Shown here: positions 34,306 to 43,337 of the stretch, one piece after another
How the letters are laid out: the number at the start of each line of letters is the position of its first letter
Position numbering within the stretch: position 1 is the stretch's first letter
Assembly: GCF_014673215.1 (NCBI RefSeq)
Contig: NZ_JACWMS010000002.1
Location: 744,001-808,000, forward strand
DNA: 64,000 nt
DNA from: Gordonia hankookensis
GTDB lineage: Bacteria; Actinomycetota; Actinomycetes; Mycobacteriales; Mycobacteriaceae
Reading direction: 5' to 3'
Program-made: the position numbers and the translations under genes
Notes under the pieces: model-generated
What the model was told of the DNA's origin: nothing
Databases searched by the model: none
Seen by the model: only the letters and a program-made list of their open reading frames with translations

Positions 34306-35001
34306 TCAGTACGCCGACGAGTTGTCGACGCGGAAGTGATAGAGCTCGCGGGCGGAACCGTATCGGGTGTAGTCCGCGGGGTCGTCATCCTTGAATCCCG
34401 CCGCCTTCAGCAGGCCGGCGAGTTCCTCGAGGTGTTCGGCGCGCATCGGCTTCGACACACAATCCGCACCGAGCGACCCGACCTCCCCGCGGACGTAGAT
34501 CCGCGTCTCGTAGATCGAATCACCCAGTCCGTCAGCGGCATTCCCTCGGATCACCAGACGGCCCGCCTGCGCCATGAAGGCACTGTTGTGGCCGACGTTC
34601 CCGCCGATGACGATATCGGCACCCTTCATCGAGATGCCGCATCTCGCCGCGGCGTCGCCCTCGACCACGAGCAGACCACCGTGCGCGGTGGCCCCCGCGG
34701 ACTGCGAGGCGTTGCCCTTGACCACCACGGTTCCGCTCATCATGTTCTCTGCCACACCGGTTCCGGCGTTGCCGTTGATCACGACCTCGGCCTTCTGATT
34801 CATCCCGGCGGCGTAGTAGCCGACATGACCGTTGACGGTGATCTTCACCGGCGCGTCGACCCCGGCCGCCACGCTGTGCGCACCCGACGGGTTCTCGACG
34901 ACGATCTCGCCGGCGATCTCGTCGCTGTGCAACGCCGAGTTGACATCGCGCAGCGACATGATGGCGAGATCGAAGATGCTGTTGGGATTCAGCGTGTCCA
35001 T
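34306..35001 (-). CDS. mgsB: GXGXG-motif subunit (MgsB/GlxC type)
   Basis: A 231-residue beta-helix protein matching the C-terminal GXGXG domain of glutamate synthase. Repeated G-x-x-G-x-x-x-G patterns are visible: VNGHVGYYAAGMNQKAEVVI, NGNAGTGVAENMMSGTVVVK, GNASQSAGATAHGGLLVVEG, IGGNVGHNSAFMAQAGRLVI. It is the structural subunit of N-methylglutamate synthase-like complexes. ATG at 35001 was chosen from homology; it overlaps the amidotransferase gene by 13 bases. The C-terminus (KPMRAEHLEELAGLLKAAGF) is as in GlxC. Confidence 0.82.
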   Translation of the reverse strand: MDTLNPNSIFDLAIMSLRDVNSALHSDEIAGEIVVENPSGAHSVAAGVDAPVKITVNGHVGYYAAGMNQKAEVVINGNAGTGVAENMMSGTVVVKGNASQSAGATAHGGLLVVEGDAAARCGISMKGADIVIGGNVGHNSAFMAQAGRLVIRGNAADGLGDSIYETRIYVRGEVGSLGADCVSKPMRAEHLEELAGLLKAAGFKDDDPADYTRYGSARELYHFRVDNSSAY

Positions 35002-35888
35002 GCGTAGACCACCTCCGGCTCGGGTTCCCAGATACGTGCGTTCTCGACACCGGGCAGATCTGCCAGCGCGCGGTACTCGCTGGCCATGGCGACCCAGTCG
35101 TCGGTCTCGGCGATCACCGCCGGCTTGCACGCGATGGCGTCACGTACCACCGCGAAGGAATCGTGATTGGACACCAGCAACGTGTAGAAGCCGTCGAAGG
35201 TGGCACACAACTCCTTCAGCGCGGTCTCGACGTCCCGGCCCTGCGCGAGCTGATGCGCGACGAAGCGGGCTCCCACCTCGGTGTCGTTCTCGCTGTCGAA
35301 TTCGATTCCGGCGGCGCGCAACTCGCGGCGGATACTTGCGTGATTGGCAAAGGAGCCGTTGTGGACCAGGCATTGTTCCGGCCCGACGGCGTAGGGGTGT
35401 GCACCCGACGGTGTCACCGCGGATTCGGTCGCCATCCGGGTGTGCCCGACGCCCTGCCAACCCGTCGCATTCGGTAGATCCCAGGCGCGCACCAGGTCAC
35501 GGGGTGCGCCGACGCCTTTGAGGACGGCGAGGTCGGCACCGAATCCGGCGACGAGACCGTCCGGGTAGACCGATCTCGCCGCCGCGAGGATCTCCTCCGA
35601 GTCCGACGCAGCAGTCAGCAGAAGGGTGTTGTCCACCAGCTGGGCGGCCACCGGCGTGCCGAGTGCCTCGCTCACGGCAGCTGCCGCACCGGTGATATCG
35701 GCGACGCCGGTCTCGAGCATCGAGACGCAGCCCTGACCAGGTGGGGACCAGGTCGGATCACCGTAGACGGCGATGCCCGCCGAGTCTGCGCCTCGGTCCT
35801 GCATCTCGCCCAGCATGCCGCTGAGCAACTCCCCCAGCCGGGGATGGAGTTCGGGGTTGCGTAGGTGCAACCCGACGATTCCGCACAT
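34989..35888 (-). CDS. mgsA: Class II glutamine amidotransferase-like subunit (MgsA/GlxB type)
   Basis: A 299-residue Ntn-type amidotransferase domain. The nucleophile is Cys2 (MCGIVGLHLRNPELHPRLGE), with QDRGADSAGIAVYGD, GVGHTRMATESAVTPSGAHP and LVHNGSFANHASIRRELRAA matching the PurF/GltB glutaminase fold. Here it would hydrolyse the gamma-glutamyl amide of gamma-glutamylmethylamide (or glutamine) and pass the amine to the synthase. It lies 19 bases after the gmaS stop on the same strand. Confidence 0.83.
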   Translation of the reverse strand: MCGIVGLHLRNPELHPRLGELLSGMLGEMQDRGADSAGIAVYGDPTWSPPGQGCVSMLETGVADITGAAAAVSEALGTPVAAQLVDNTLLLTAASDSEEILAAARSVYPDGLVAGFGADLAVLKGVGAPRDLVRAWDLPNATGWQGVGHTRMATESAVTPSGAHPYAVGPEQCLVHNGSFANHASIRRELRAAGIEFDSENDTEVGARFVAHQLAQGRDVETALKELCATFDGFYTLLVSNHDSFAVVRDAIACKPAVIAETDDWVAMASEYRALADLPGVENARIWEPEPEVVYAWTR

Positions 35889-35907
35889 GTCTTGTCTCTT
35901 CCTCGTC

Positions 35908-37254
35908 TCAGAAGGCGGTCAGGTAGTTGTCGATCTCCCACGGCGACACCGTGGCATGCCAGGCGAAGAACTCCTCTCGCTTGAGACGAGAGAAGTACTC
36001 CGACACAAGAGTTTTGCCGTCGGCCCAGTCGTCCGGGACCGCGGCGTCCAGAACACCGCTGACCACCGCATCGTCGTCGAGTGCTTCGACGGCGTGTAAC
36101 AGGGTGAGCGGCAGGGCTCCGACATGGTCGGGGCAGGTACCGATCGCACCGGGGTCGAGACTGCGCTTGATGCCGTCGAGCCCGGCTCCGAGTGCGGCCG
36201 CGATGGCGAGATAGGGGTTCGCCGAGCCGTCCCCACCACGCAACTCGACACGCTGGTCGTCGGGGACCCGGACGTAGTGCGTCCGGTCGTTGCCGCCATA
36301 AGTCGGCCGACGAGGCGCCCACGATGCACCCGAACGGGTTGCGGTGGCACCGGTTCTCTTGTACGAGTTGACCGTTGGTGCCATCACCGCCTGCAGGGCA
36401 CCGGCGTGTTCGAGCACTCCCCCGACGAACCCGTATGCGGTTGGCGAGAGGCCGAGACCCCGCTCGTCCTCATCCGGCGAGCCGGCGAACACCGGCGCAC
36501 CGCCCGAGGTCAGCGAGAGGTGGAGGTGCAGCCCGGAGCCGGTTCGTTCGGCGAACGGCTTGGGCATGAAGGTCGCGACCATCCCGCGTTCGGCGGCGAT
36601 GGTCGAGAGGAGGTAGCGCAGCGTGATGACCCGGTCAGCGGTGGTCAGAGCCTCGGCATACGTGAAGTTCTGCTCGAACTGACCGTTGCCGTCCTCGTGG
36701 TCGTTGGCGTAGTTGCCCCAGCCCAGCTGATTCATGGCGGCCGACACGGCGGTCAGGTGGTCGTACATGCGGGTCAGGCCGCGAACGTCGTAACAGGGCT
36801 GGTCGGAGTCGTCGGCGGCGTCGGCGGTACTCAGCGAACCGTCGGTGCCGCGCTTGAGGAGAAAGTACTCGACCTCGGCTCCGACCCACGGCTCGAACCC
36901 GGCGTCGGCGGCCTGTGCCACCAGCGACTTGAGGATGTTGCGCGGCGCGAACGGCCACGGCTTGCCCTCGACGTGCGGATCGCAGTGGACGATCGCGAGC
37001 CCCTCCTTGATGAACGGGATGGGCAGGAACGACGAGGTGTCCGGGATCGCGATGAGGTCGGGATCCTTGGGCTCCTGGCCGATCGCCCCGACCGCGTAAC
37101 CGGCGAAACCCACACCATCGGTGGCGAGTTCGTCGACCGCCTCGACCGGCACGAGTTTGGCGCATGGCTTGCCCCGGAGATCGACGAAGAGGGCCAGGAT
37201 GAACTTCGTACCGGATGCCGCACAGAGGTCGGCGAGGTCGTGGGTGTCGGTCAT
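35908..37254 (-). CDS. gmaS: Gamma-glutamylmethylamide synthetase-like protein (GmaS/GlnT)
   Basis: A 448-residue glutamine-synthetase-fold ligase that would join methylamine (or another small amine) to glutamate with ATP. It is not ordinary GlnA: NDHEDGNGQFEQNFTYAEAL, ATFMPKPFAERTGSGLHLHL and PTVNSYKRTGATATRSGASW follow the GlnT/GmaS branch. ATP-site and metal residues of the fold (GAEVEYFLLKRGTDG, NDHEDGNGQFEQNF) are present. It is first in the block gmaS-mgsA-mgsB-mgsC-flavoprotein and has its own promoter region containing GTCTACT-type repeats. The substrate amine is inferred from the cluster. Confidence 0.87.
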   Translation of the reverse strand: MTDTHDLADLCAASGTKFILALFVDLRGKPCAKLVPVEAVDELATDGVGFAGYAVGAIGQEPKDPDLIAIPDTSSFLPIPFIKEGLAIVHCDPHVEGKPWPFAPRNILKSLVAQAADAGFEPWVGAEVEYFLLKRGTDGSLSTADAADDSDQPCYDVRGLTRMYDHLTAVSAAMNQLGWGNYANDHEDGNGQFEQNFTYAEALTTADRVITLRYLLSTIAAERGMVATFMPKPFAERTGSGLHLHLSLTSGGAPVFAGSPDEDERGLGLSPTAYGFVGGVLEHAGALQAVMAPTVNSYKRTGATATRSGASWAPRRPTYGGNDRTHYVRVPDDQRVELRGGDGSANPYLAIAAALGAGLDGIKRSLDPGAIGTCPDHVGALPLTLLHAVEALDDDAVVSGVLDAAVPDDWADGKTLVSEYFSRLKREEFFAWHATVSPWEIDNYLTAF

Positions 37255-37292
37255 GGTGATGTCTCTCCAGGTGAGGGCGATGCGTTCATCAT

Positions 37293-37329
37293 GTCTACTG
37301 TTGTGAACCTTTGTCTAGTTCTAGTAGAC
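37293..37329. promoter_or_regulatory. GTCTACT-type repeated sites before gmaS
   Basis: A 17-base near-palindrome, GTCTAGT-TCT-AGTAGAC (37313-37329), with an additional half-site GTCTACT at 37293-37299, 20 bases away. The sites lie 40-75 bases upstream of the gmaS ATG. The same half-site occurs at 44323-44329 before the other amine operon, so one regulator may serve both. Confidence 0.55.
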
Positions 37330-37399
37330 CGCCACGATGTTTCGACCCCGTTACACCGGCGTGAGCTGTTGGTGTCGCTTGCGAGGGCCGGAACGAGAA

Positions 37400-37436
37400 A
37401 GCACCCCTCCCTCCCGGCGAGGGAGGAAGGGGTGCT
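37400..37436 (-). terminator. Strong hairpin after amt
   Basis: Arms 37400-37415 and 37421-37436 (AGCACCCCTTCCTCCC type) pair over 16 bases with one mismatch and a 5-base loop, followed on the minus strand by TTTCTCG. It ends the amt transcript 13 bases after the stop and separates the two amine blocks. Confidence 0.8.
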
Positions 37437-37449
37437 GTGGACCGGTCAC

Positions 37450-38808
37450 TCAGGAGGTCGCGAAGCCGCGGGAAGGTTGCGTGACATCCTCCGGCTCGGC
37501 CGCCACCGCCCGCCCGACCATGGCCTCTGTCAATCCGGAACCGTGTCCGACACCGGCTGCCGGGATCTCATATGCCGTCTCGGCATGAATGGTCGAGTCC
37601 AGGCCGGTCATCTCGGTTTCCTCGTCCACCCGCAACCCCATGACCTTGTCGAGCGCCTTGGCGATCAACCAGGTCATCACGAACGAGTAGGTGCAGGTGA
37701 TGACGATGCCGGCGAGTTCGCGCCACAAGACGCCGAAGTCGCCGCCGAACAGGATGCCCTGGACCCCCGCCGGTGCAGATCCCGACGCGAACAGGACGAT
37801 GCAGAGAGTGCCGACGATGCCGCCGATACCGTGCACGGCGAAAGCATCGAGCGTGTCGTCGACCTTGAACGTGCTCTTGAAGCTCAGGCACAGGGCGACC
37901 ACCGCACTCGCGACGATCCCGACGCCGAGCGCTCCGACAGGGCTCATCGTGTTGGCCGACGGCGTGATTCCGACAAGCCCGGCGATGGCACCGGTCATCA
38001 TGCCAAGCGATGTCACGTGACCTTCACGGATGCGCTCGATGATGCAGAAGCCGATCATGCCGGCCCCGCCCGCCAGCAACGTGTTGAGGATGACGAACTG
38101 GGTGAGGAAGTTTGCACCGCCGGCGCAGCTTCCGTTGAAGCCGAACCAGCCGAACCACAGGATGCCGCCGCCGAGCAGCGCCAGTGGGACATTGTGCGGC
38201 CGTTCCATTCGCCGATGCCGCGCACCGAGCACCAGAGCCAGCGCGAGGGCCGCGACCCCGGAGTTCATGTGCACCGCGGTCCCACCGGCGTAGTCGTGGA
38301 TCTTGATGTCGTTCAACAGGAAACCGCCGCTGTAGCCGTCACCGTCGGCGGCGAACACCCAGTGCGCGACCGGGAAGTAGACCAGCGTCAGCCAGATCGG
38401 TACGAACACCAGCCACGCGGTGAACTTCATCCTTCCGGCGGCACCGCTGGCGACGATCGCCACGGTGATCGCGGCGAACAGGATGAACCAGGCCGCGACG
38501 TAGAGGACCTGGATACCCCCGGACCCGTCGTCGGACATCCACTTGCCCAGTCCGATGTAATCGGCCGGGTTGCCGATGATCCCCCAGCCCTTCACCGACG
38601 GTCCGGAAACCAGCCCGTACCCGAACAGGACGTAGAGGACACAGGTGATACCGAGGGTTGCCAGCACCATCGTCATCATGTTGAGGACGTTGCGCGCGCC
38701 GACCATGCCTCCGTAGTACAGCGCCAGGCCGGGAAACATCAGCAAGACGAAGACGAATGCGGCGAGCATCCAGGACAGGTCCGCGTGCGCGGAGAGAACT
38801 GCTTCCAT
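37450..38808 (-). CDS. amt: Ammonium/methylammonium transporter (Amt family)
   Basis: A 452-residue Amt channel with about 11 membrane helices, no separate signal peptide, and the family's conserved segments: AAFVFVLLMFPGLALYYGGM, DYAGGTAVHMNSGVAALALA (including the conserved Asp and His), LGGGILWFGWFGFNGSCAGG and DAFAVHGIGGIVGTL with the second pore His. A polar C-terminal tail follows. No glnK/glnB partner lies beside it; instead it follows the DUF3445 demethylase genes, which suggests uptake or recapture of methylated amines or ammonium in amine catabolism. A strong terminator follows. Confidence 0.9.
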   Translation of the reverse strand: MEAVLSAHADLSWMLAAFVFVLLMFPGLALYYGGMVGARNVLNMMTMVLATLGITCVLYVLFGYGLVSGPSVKGWGIIGNPADYIGLGKWMSDDGSGGIQVLYVAAWFILFAAITVAIVASGAAGRMKFTAWLVFVPIWLTLVYFPVAHWVFAADGDGYSGGFLLNDIKIHDYAGGTAVHMNSGVAALALALVLGARHRRMERPHNVPLALLGGGILWFGWFGFNGSCAGGANFLTQFVILNTLLAGGAGMIGFCIIERIREGHVTSLGMMTGAIAGLVGITPSANTMSPVGALGVGIVASAVVALCLSFKSTFKVDDTLDAFAVHGIGGIVGTLCIVLFASGSAPAGVQGILFGGDFGVLWRELAGIVITCTYSFVMTWLIAKALDKVMGLRVDEETEMTGLDSTIHAETAYEIPAAGVGHGSGLTEAMVGRAVAAEPEDVTQPSRGFATS

Positions 38809-38873
38809 GAGTGTGTCTTTCGGTGTGAGTTGACGGTGGACCGGGTGGACGGATGGTTGATGGGTTTCGGGCG

Positions 38874-39902
38874 TCAGCGCCCGCGGAGGTATGCGACCAC
38901 GTCGTCGCGGTAGTCGAGGAATCCCTTGTAGGCGGCGATGGATTCACTCAGGGTCTCGATCACGGTGGCGAGTTGCTCGGCCCACGCCGGGATACGCCTG
39001 ATCTCTTCCAGCGACGCCATGAAGGTGCGGATGTTGAAGGTCACGGCGCCCGTCATCGGGAGCCGGATGAAGTGTTCGAGCTCGATCCGCAGACGTGCGC
39101 GCCCGAAGTCCTTGTCGCCGAGCATCCGTGGGATGTCGCCCTGCCACTGCGGCAACTCTTCGAGACTCACGTCGAGCGTGGGCGAATCCGACGCCGACAA
39201 GGTCCAGTTCACCCGACGGTAGACCTGATCGGCGGGCAATCGCCGCAGGAACTGCTCGGCCCGCGCCACCACTCCATCTCCGATCAGCCCCGGCACCGGT
39301 GCGTGGATCTCGTACATGTCCATCCCGACGTCGAAGGAGACCGACCATGCGGCGGCGAATGTGACGGCGCCGGCATCGAAATACAATCGTCCATCGCGCT
39401 CGATCACCAGCAGCAGGTCGTCGGGAACCTCGCGCGCCAGGAAGTCGAGCGGGCCGCGGGGCAGAGACGCATCGTCGTTCAGCACGAAGTACTGGCTCGT
39501 TCCGAGCAGGTCGTTGCGCCAATGGAATCGGGCATCACCGTACTCGGTCAGTTCCATCACACCGGGATGACCGATCGAGAGATCACGCAGGTAGTAGAGC
39601 AGCAGATCCCAGCAGGCCAGCCCCATGCCGCGGCGGATCTTGACGCGGTGCGGGTCGGCGTCGAGGATGCGGCCGCGTTCGGCCATGATGGCCGGGTATT
39701 CGGCTCCACCGAGATCGACGATGTGCCGTCCCCATTCACCGGCCCGGGTGGTCCGAGGGACACGAGCGGGCTCCACATTGACGCTGTACCGGAACTCCGC
39801 GAGGTCGTCGGGGAACGGCCACGGAAGATTGGCCAGGTGGTCGACAGGGCCCGAGAGATTCTGGCGTGCAACGATATCAGATCGTCCGTCGGTGACGGTC
39901 AC
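38874..39902 (-). CDS. Haem-dependent oxidative N-demethylase, alpha-type (DUF3445)
   Basis: A 342-residue DUF3445 protein, the haem-binding PAS-like catalytic subunit of oxidative N-demethylases such as dimethylamine monooxygenase. Conserved stretches include FRYSVNVEPARVPRTTRAGE, RGMGLACWDLLLYYLRDLS, VTFAAAWSVSFDVGMDMYEI, VYRRVNWTL and HFIRLPMTGAVTFNIRT. It clearly resembles the N-terminal part of the protein encoded at 40888-42408, so the two are paralogues. GTG at 39902 overlaps the reductase stop by 4 bases; the open frame upstream is rejected because homology begins at 39902. Expected reaction: R2N-CH3 plus O2 and electrons to R2NH and formaldehyde. Confidence 0.85.
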   Translation of the reverse strand: MTVTDGRSDIVARQNLSGPVDHLANLPWPFPDDLAEFRYSVNVEPARVPRTTRAGEWGRHIVDLGGAEYPAIMAERGRILDADPHRVKIRRGMGLACWDLLLYYLRDLSIGHPGVMELTEYGDARFHWRNDLLGTSQYFVLNDDASLPRGPLDFLAREVPDDLLLVIERDGRLYFDAGAVTFAAAWSVSFDVGMDMYEIHAPVPGLIGDGVVARAEQFLRRLPADQVYRRVNWTLSASDSPTLDVSLEELPQWQGDIPRMLGDKDFGRARLRIELEHFIRLPMTGAVTFNIRTFMASLEEIRRIPAWAEQLATVIETLSESIAAYKGFLDYRDDVVAYLRGR

Positions 39903-40891
39903 AGGTCCACCTCGATGTCGTGGCCACGAGAGACACAACACAGCATGCTGTCGCCCGCGACTCGCTCGTCGGCGCCGAGCACGAAGTCCCGATGCTCGAC
40001 GGTGCCGGATCGGACACCGATGCGGCATTCGCCGCACACGCCCTGACGGCAGAGGTTGGCGACGGTGACGCCGTGGTCGAGGAGGCGCTGGAGGAGCGAC
40101 ACACCGGCTGGCACGTCGATCACCGCACCCGTACTCCTCACGGTGACCTGGAAGGGTTCTCCAGGGGACCGCTCCGGCGCCGAGAATCGTTCGAGATGCA
40201 CCCTGGCGGAGGTCCACCCGGCGGCCCGGGCGGCGCCCTGATAGGCCTCGAGCAGCGCGGCCGGTCCACAGGCGTAGGCATGGGTACCCAAGGGCTGGTT
40301 AGCGAGACGGTCGGCCAGCAACCATTGCGTGTCCTGCGCCCCGGTGACCTCGAACAGGGTGACCGACGAACTCTGCGCCAGCGCCCGGATGTCGGGCAGG
40401 TGCGCCGCGCTGCCGGATCGGTAGGAGTAGACCACGTCGCACGTCCCTCCCAGACGGGCGATCGATCGAGCATGGGACAAGATCGGTGTGATGCCGATGC
40501 CGCCCGCCACCAGCAGCGCGTGCCGCTGATCCCAGATGGGCGCGAACATCGACCGGGGCCCCTCTGCGTAGAGCACATCGCCTTCGGATACGTTGTCGTG
40601 CAACCAGTCCGAACCCGCATCGGACCCACGGCGGAGCACCGAGATCCCGTAGCTGGTCGGCAGCATTCCGTCGTCGACGAGGGAGTAGGCGTTCCGATGG
40701 TCACCCGCGGTGACGATCAGATGGCTGCCGGGGCGGTACGGGGTGAGCGGACCTCCGTCCGCCGGGACCAACCGGTAGTGCCTGATCGACGGCGTCATCG
40801 GCACGACACCGACCACTCGCATCGCGCGTGTTCCCGTCGCATATCCGGCGTGCCGATGTGCCGACGCACTCGGGTCGGCGATGACCGTCAC
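39899..40891 (-). CDS. Flavin/2Fe-2S reductase of the second demethylase set
   Basis: A 330-residue phthalate-dioxygenase-reductase-like protein. N-terminal FNR-type flavin fold: LTPYRPGSHLIVTAGDHRNA, YSLVDDG, then the NAD-binding HALLVAGGIGITPILSHARS. The C-terminal plant-type 2Fe-2S domain has the Cys cluster in LCRQGVCGECRIGVRSG and the fourth Cys in MLCCVSRGHDIEV. Electrons pass from NAD(P)H to the partner haem oxygenase subunit. Stop and start overlap both neighbours by 4 bases. It is a paralogue of the reductase at 42405-43337. Confidence 0.85.
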   Translation of the reverse strand: MTVIADPSASAHRHAGYATGTRAMRVVGVVPMTPSIRHYRLVPADGGPLTPYRPGSHLIVTAGDHRNAYSLVDDGMLPTSYGISVLRRGSDAGSDWLHDNVSEGDVLYAEGPRSMFAPIWDQRHALLVAGGIGITPILSHARSIARLGGTCDVVYSYRSGSAAHLPDIRALAQSSSVTLFEVTGAQDTQWLLADRLANQPLGTHAYACGPAALLEAYQGAARAAGWTSARVHLERFSAPERSPGEPFQVTVRSTGAVIDVPAGVSLLQRLLDHGVTVANLCRQGVCGECRIGVRSGTVEHRDFVLGADERVAGDSMLCCVSRGHDIEVDL

Positions 40892-42408
40892 TCCGGGTCC
40901 CCGACCGATGAGGCGAGAAAGCTTCCTTGCGTGGCCGAATGGTGTGCGTGCACCTCGAGTCGTCGCTCACAACCGGGGCACTCCACAACGCCGCCCGGCA
41001 CAGCCTCGACACGATGGGTGTCGCGGCAATGTGCGCAGTAGAGCGGCAGGTCACGAGTATGGCTCGCGAACGCCGAGAGCTCATCGGGCAGGGCGCCTGC
41101 CGCCCGGGCGAGCGCGAGACCTGTGAGCACGTCGTACTGGCCGCCCACGATGTGGATGCGGATCCCGTTGCGACTGGCCGCCAATGCGGCCGCCAGCGTC
41201 CGGCGATCCTCCTCGGCGACAAGGGAGTCGAGCACCAGGAGTTGCGTCGGAGCGAGCGCCTCGGCCGCCGAGACCCAACCGCGAGCAACCTCCCCGACGG
41301 TTCCCTCGTCTCCGATCGCGACCACCAGGAACGACGTCCCCGTCGGATCGATCGCGTCCGGTGCCGTCGGCCATCTGGGTAGTCCGTGACCGCTCGGATC
41401 GGCCGCGGTGGTCGCGGGGACCGCATCGGCCCGCCGCAGCCAGTCGGCCGCCCGGTCCTTGTACTTGATGATGCCCTTGTAATCGGCCATGTCGTCGGGG
41501 AGTTCGTCCATGACCTCCGCAGCGCGGAGCCGCCACGATTCGACGGTGGCGACGGTCTCGAGAGGCAGCATGTACGTGCGGATGAGGAACATCACCGCGC
41601 CGGAATCAGGAAGCCGGATCAAGTGCTGGACCTCGACGCGCAGGTGGACGAGCCGACCAAAGGTGTCGTCATCGACGTGCTGGATCATCTCGCGGTCCGG
41701 CCCCCACTCGGGATAGCGCTCGGTGGAGACGTCGAGGCGCCGGCCGATCGTCAGGGTCCAGTTGGTCCGGCGATACGGCTCGTGGGGTTGCAGCCGCTTG
41801 AGGAACTCGTGTGCCCGGGTGATGACCCCCTCGTCGCGCACTCGGGGCACCGGGCCATGGATCTCCAGGAAGCTCATGCCGACGTCGAATCCGAAGCTCC
41901 AGTCGGCCGCGAAGGTGACCACACCCGCGTCGGCGAACAGTTGCCCGTCCCGCTGATCGAGCAGCACCACATCCTCCTGGATCTGGCCGCAGATGTACCT
42001 CAGAGGTTCGACGGGAAGAGTCGAGTCGTCGCCGTAGACGAAAGTGCTCTCGACATCGAGCAGTCCGTTCCGCCAATGCCATTCACCATGGCCGGCAGTG
42101 AGCGTGAAAGCGTCGGGGTAGGCCGTCGCCAACTCCCGCATGATGGTCAGCATTGCGTCCCAGGCCGCGGGCCGCATGTGCGCCAGCACCGCGTGGCGTG
42201 TGCTGTCGGCATCGAGTACCGCAGCACGTTCGGCGAGTTCGCGGTGATACTCGTCGTCGATGTCGACGACGCTGTCGCCCCACTGGCCGGCGGCTGTGGT
42301 GACCACCTGGCCTGCGGGCTCGACGTTGGTGCTGTAGCGATACCGATCCTCGACGAACGGGAACGGGAATCCGGCGACCAGCGACGGCGCGGGAAGTGCG
42401 AGGGTCAC
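40888..42408 (-). CDS. Fusion: DUF3445 haem N-demethylase plus DmmA-like domain
   Basis: A 506-residue two-domain protein. Residues about 1-330 are the DUF3445 catalytic part (YRYSTNVEPAGQVVTTAAGQ, VTFAADWSFGFDVGMSFLEI, PYRRTNWTL, HLIRLPDSGAVMFLIRT). Residues about 370-506 match the separate small subunit at 43334-43882: a nucleotide-like fold (SFLVVAIGDEGTVGEVARGW, RIHIVGGQYDVLTGLALARA), then two Cys pairs in LPLYCAHCRDTHRVEAVPGG and VVECPGCERRLEVHAHHSA, plausibly a zinc site. In the better-known enzyme these are separate subunits; here they are one chain. GTG at 42408 overlaps the preceding reductase stop. Confidence 0.85.
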   Translation of the reverse strand: MTLALPAPSLVAGFPFPFVEDRYRYSTNVEPAGQVVTTAAGQWGDSVVDIDDEYHRELAERAAVLDADSTRHAVLAHMRPAAWDAMLTIMRELATAYPDAFTLTAGHGEWHWRNGLLDVESTFVYGDDSTLPVEPLRYICGQIQEDVVLLDQRDGQLFADAGVVTFAADWSFGFDVGMSFLEIHGPVPRVRDEGVITRAHEFLKRLQPHEPYRRTNWTLTIGRRLDVSTERYPEWGPDREMIQHVDDDTFGRLVHLRVEVQHLIRLPDSGAVMFLIRTYMLPLETVATVESWRLRAAEVMDELPDDMADYKGIIKYKDRAADWLRRADAVPATTAADPSGHGLPRWPTAPDAIDPTGTSFLVVAIGDEGTVGEVARGWVSAAEALAPTQLLVLDSLVAEEDRRTLAAALAASRNGIRIHIVGGQYDVLTGLALARAAGALPDELSAFASHTRDLPLYCAHCRDTHRVEAVPGGVVECPGCERRLEVHAHHSATQGSFLASSVGDPE

Positions 42409-43337
42409 AGTGGTACCTCCAGTGTGGAGCCTTCGGATGCGCGCGAGACGCATGGCATGAACGCGTCCCCGAGCCCCTTCTCCTCGTCGGTGAGGTAGAG
42501 GTCCCGGTGGACAGGTGTTCCGGCCGACAGAGGCAGGCGGCATTCGCCGCACACACCCTGGCGGCAGCGGTTGGGAATGGTCAGCCCGTTGTCTTCCAAG
42601 GCCTCGAGCACCGAGATACCCGATGGGACATCCAGTGTCGTACCCGATTCGGTCAATCGCACGGCAAACCGGTCACCGGCATCGAGCACATCCGCTCCGA
42701 AGCGTTCGAAGTGAATCCTCGACTCCGGCCAGCCCACGGTGGCCGCCGTTTCGACCACGTGGTCGATCATGCCCGCCGGGCCACAGGTGTACAGATGGGT
42801 CCCGATCGGCTGGTCGGCGAGTACCAGGTCCAGTCGTTCGGTGAACGACCTGCGATCGGAGAACAATTCCGCCTGCCGACCTGCCAGGGCCACCACCTCG
42901 TCGACGTGCGCGGCGTGTCCCTCTCGGAAGGTGTACAGCACCTGCACCTTCCGCGCCCAACGGCGTGCAGCCCGCAGATGCGAGAGGATCGGCGTCACGC
43001 CGATGCCGCCCGCGACGAGAAGATGTTTGGTGGCGCGTGCCGCAGGCGGAAAAGCACTACGCGGCGGTTCGACGTCGACGACGTCGCCGATCGACACCCG
43101 GTCGTGTAGCCATCGGGAACCGCCGTCGCCATCCTCGATCCGCAACACCGAGATCGAATAGTTCTGCGGTGCAATGCCATCAGAGGTCACACTGTAGGCA
43201 TTTGTCCGCTCGCCCGCTGTCACCACGAGATGACTGCCCGGCACGAAGCCCGGCAACTCGCTGCCGTCGGGGGCGGCGAAAGCGATGTCCCGGACTCCGG
43301 TGGCGGCCTCGGCGATCGAGGTGACGACCAGCTTCAT
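42405..43337 (-). CDS. Flavin/2Fe-2S reductase of the first demethylase set
   Basis: A 310-residue ferredoxin-reductase-type protein of the PDR/VanB family. FELPGFVPGSHLVVTAGERT-type flavin fold residues (GFVPGSHLVVTAGERTNAYS), the NAD motif LLVAGGIGVTPILSHLRAAR, and the C-terminal 2Fe-2S Cys motif NRCRQGVCGECRLPLSAG with the last Cys in AFMPCVSRASE. It overlaps the DmmA-like gene upstream and the fusion gene downstream by 4 bases each, so expression is coupled. It would feed electrons to the fused DUF3445 protein. Confidence 0.85.
   Translation of the reverse strand: MKLVVTSIAEAATGVRDIAFAAPDGSELPGFVPGSHLVVTAGERTNAYSVTSDGIAPQNYSISVLRIEDGDGGSRWLHDRVSIGDVVDVEPPRSAFPPAARATKHLLVAGGIGVTPILSHLRAARRWARKVQVLYTFREGHAAHVDEVVALAGRQAELFSDRRSFTERLDLVLADQPIGTHLYTCGPAGMIDHVVETAATVGWPESRIHFERFGADVLDAGDRFAVRLTESGTTLDVPSGISVLEALEDNGLTIPNRCRQGVCGECRLPLSAGTPVHRDLYLTDEEKGLGDAFMPCVSRASEGSTLEVPL

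Noticed and set aside
32670..35888. Conventional glutamate synthase split by frameshifts
   Set aside because: Three separate genes with their own starts match the GlxB/GlxC/GlxD (MgsA/B/C) split form; the order and the neighbouring gmaS support a natural arrangement.
35908..37254. Ordinary glutamine synthetase (GlnA) for nitrogen assimilation
   Set aside because: The sequence follows the GmaS/GlnT branch and it sits in an operon with the three N-methylglutamate-synthase-like subunits and no other nitrogen-assimilation gene.
36124..38913. A 929-codon open frame on the + strand over gmaS and amt
   Set aside because: It is antisense to two well-conserved genes and its translation is charged, low-complexity and unlike any family; long antisense frames are usual in GC-rich DNA.
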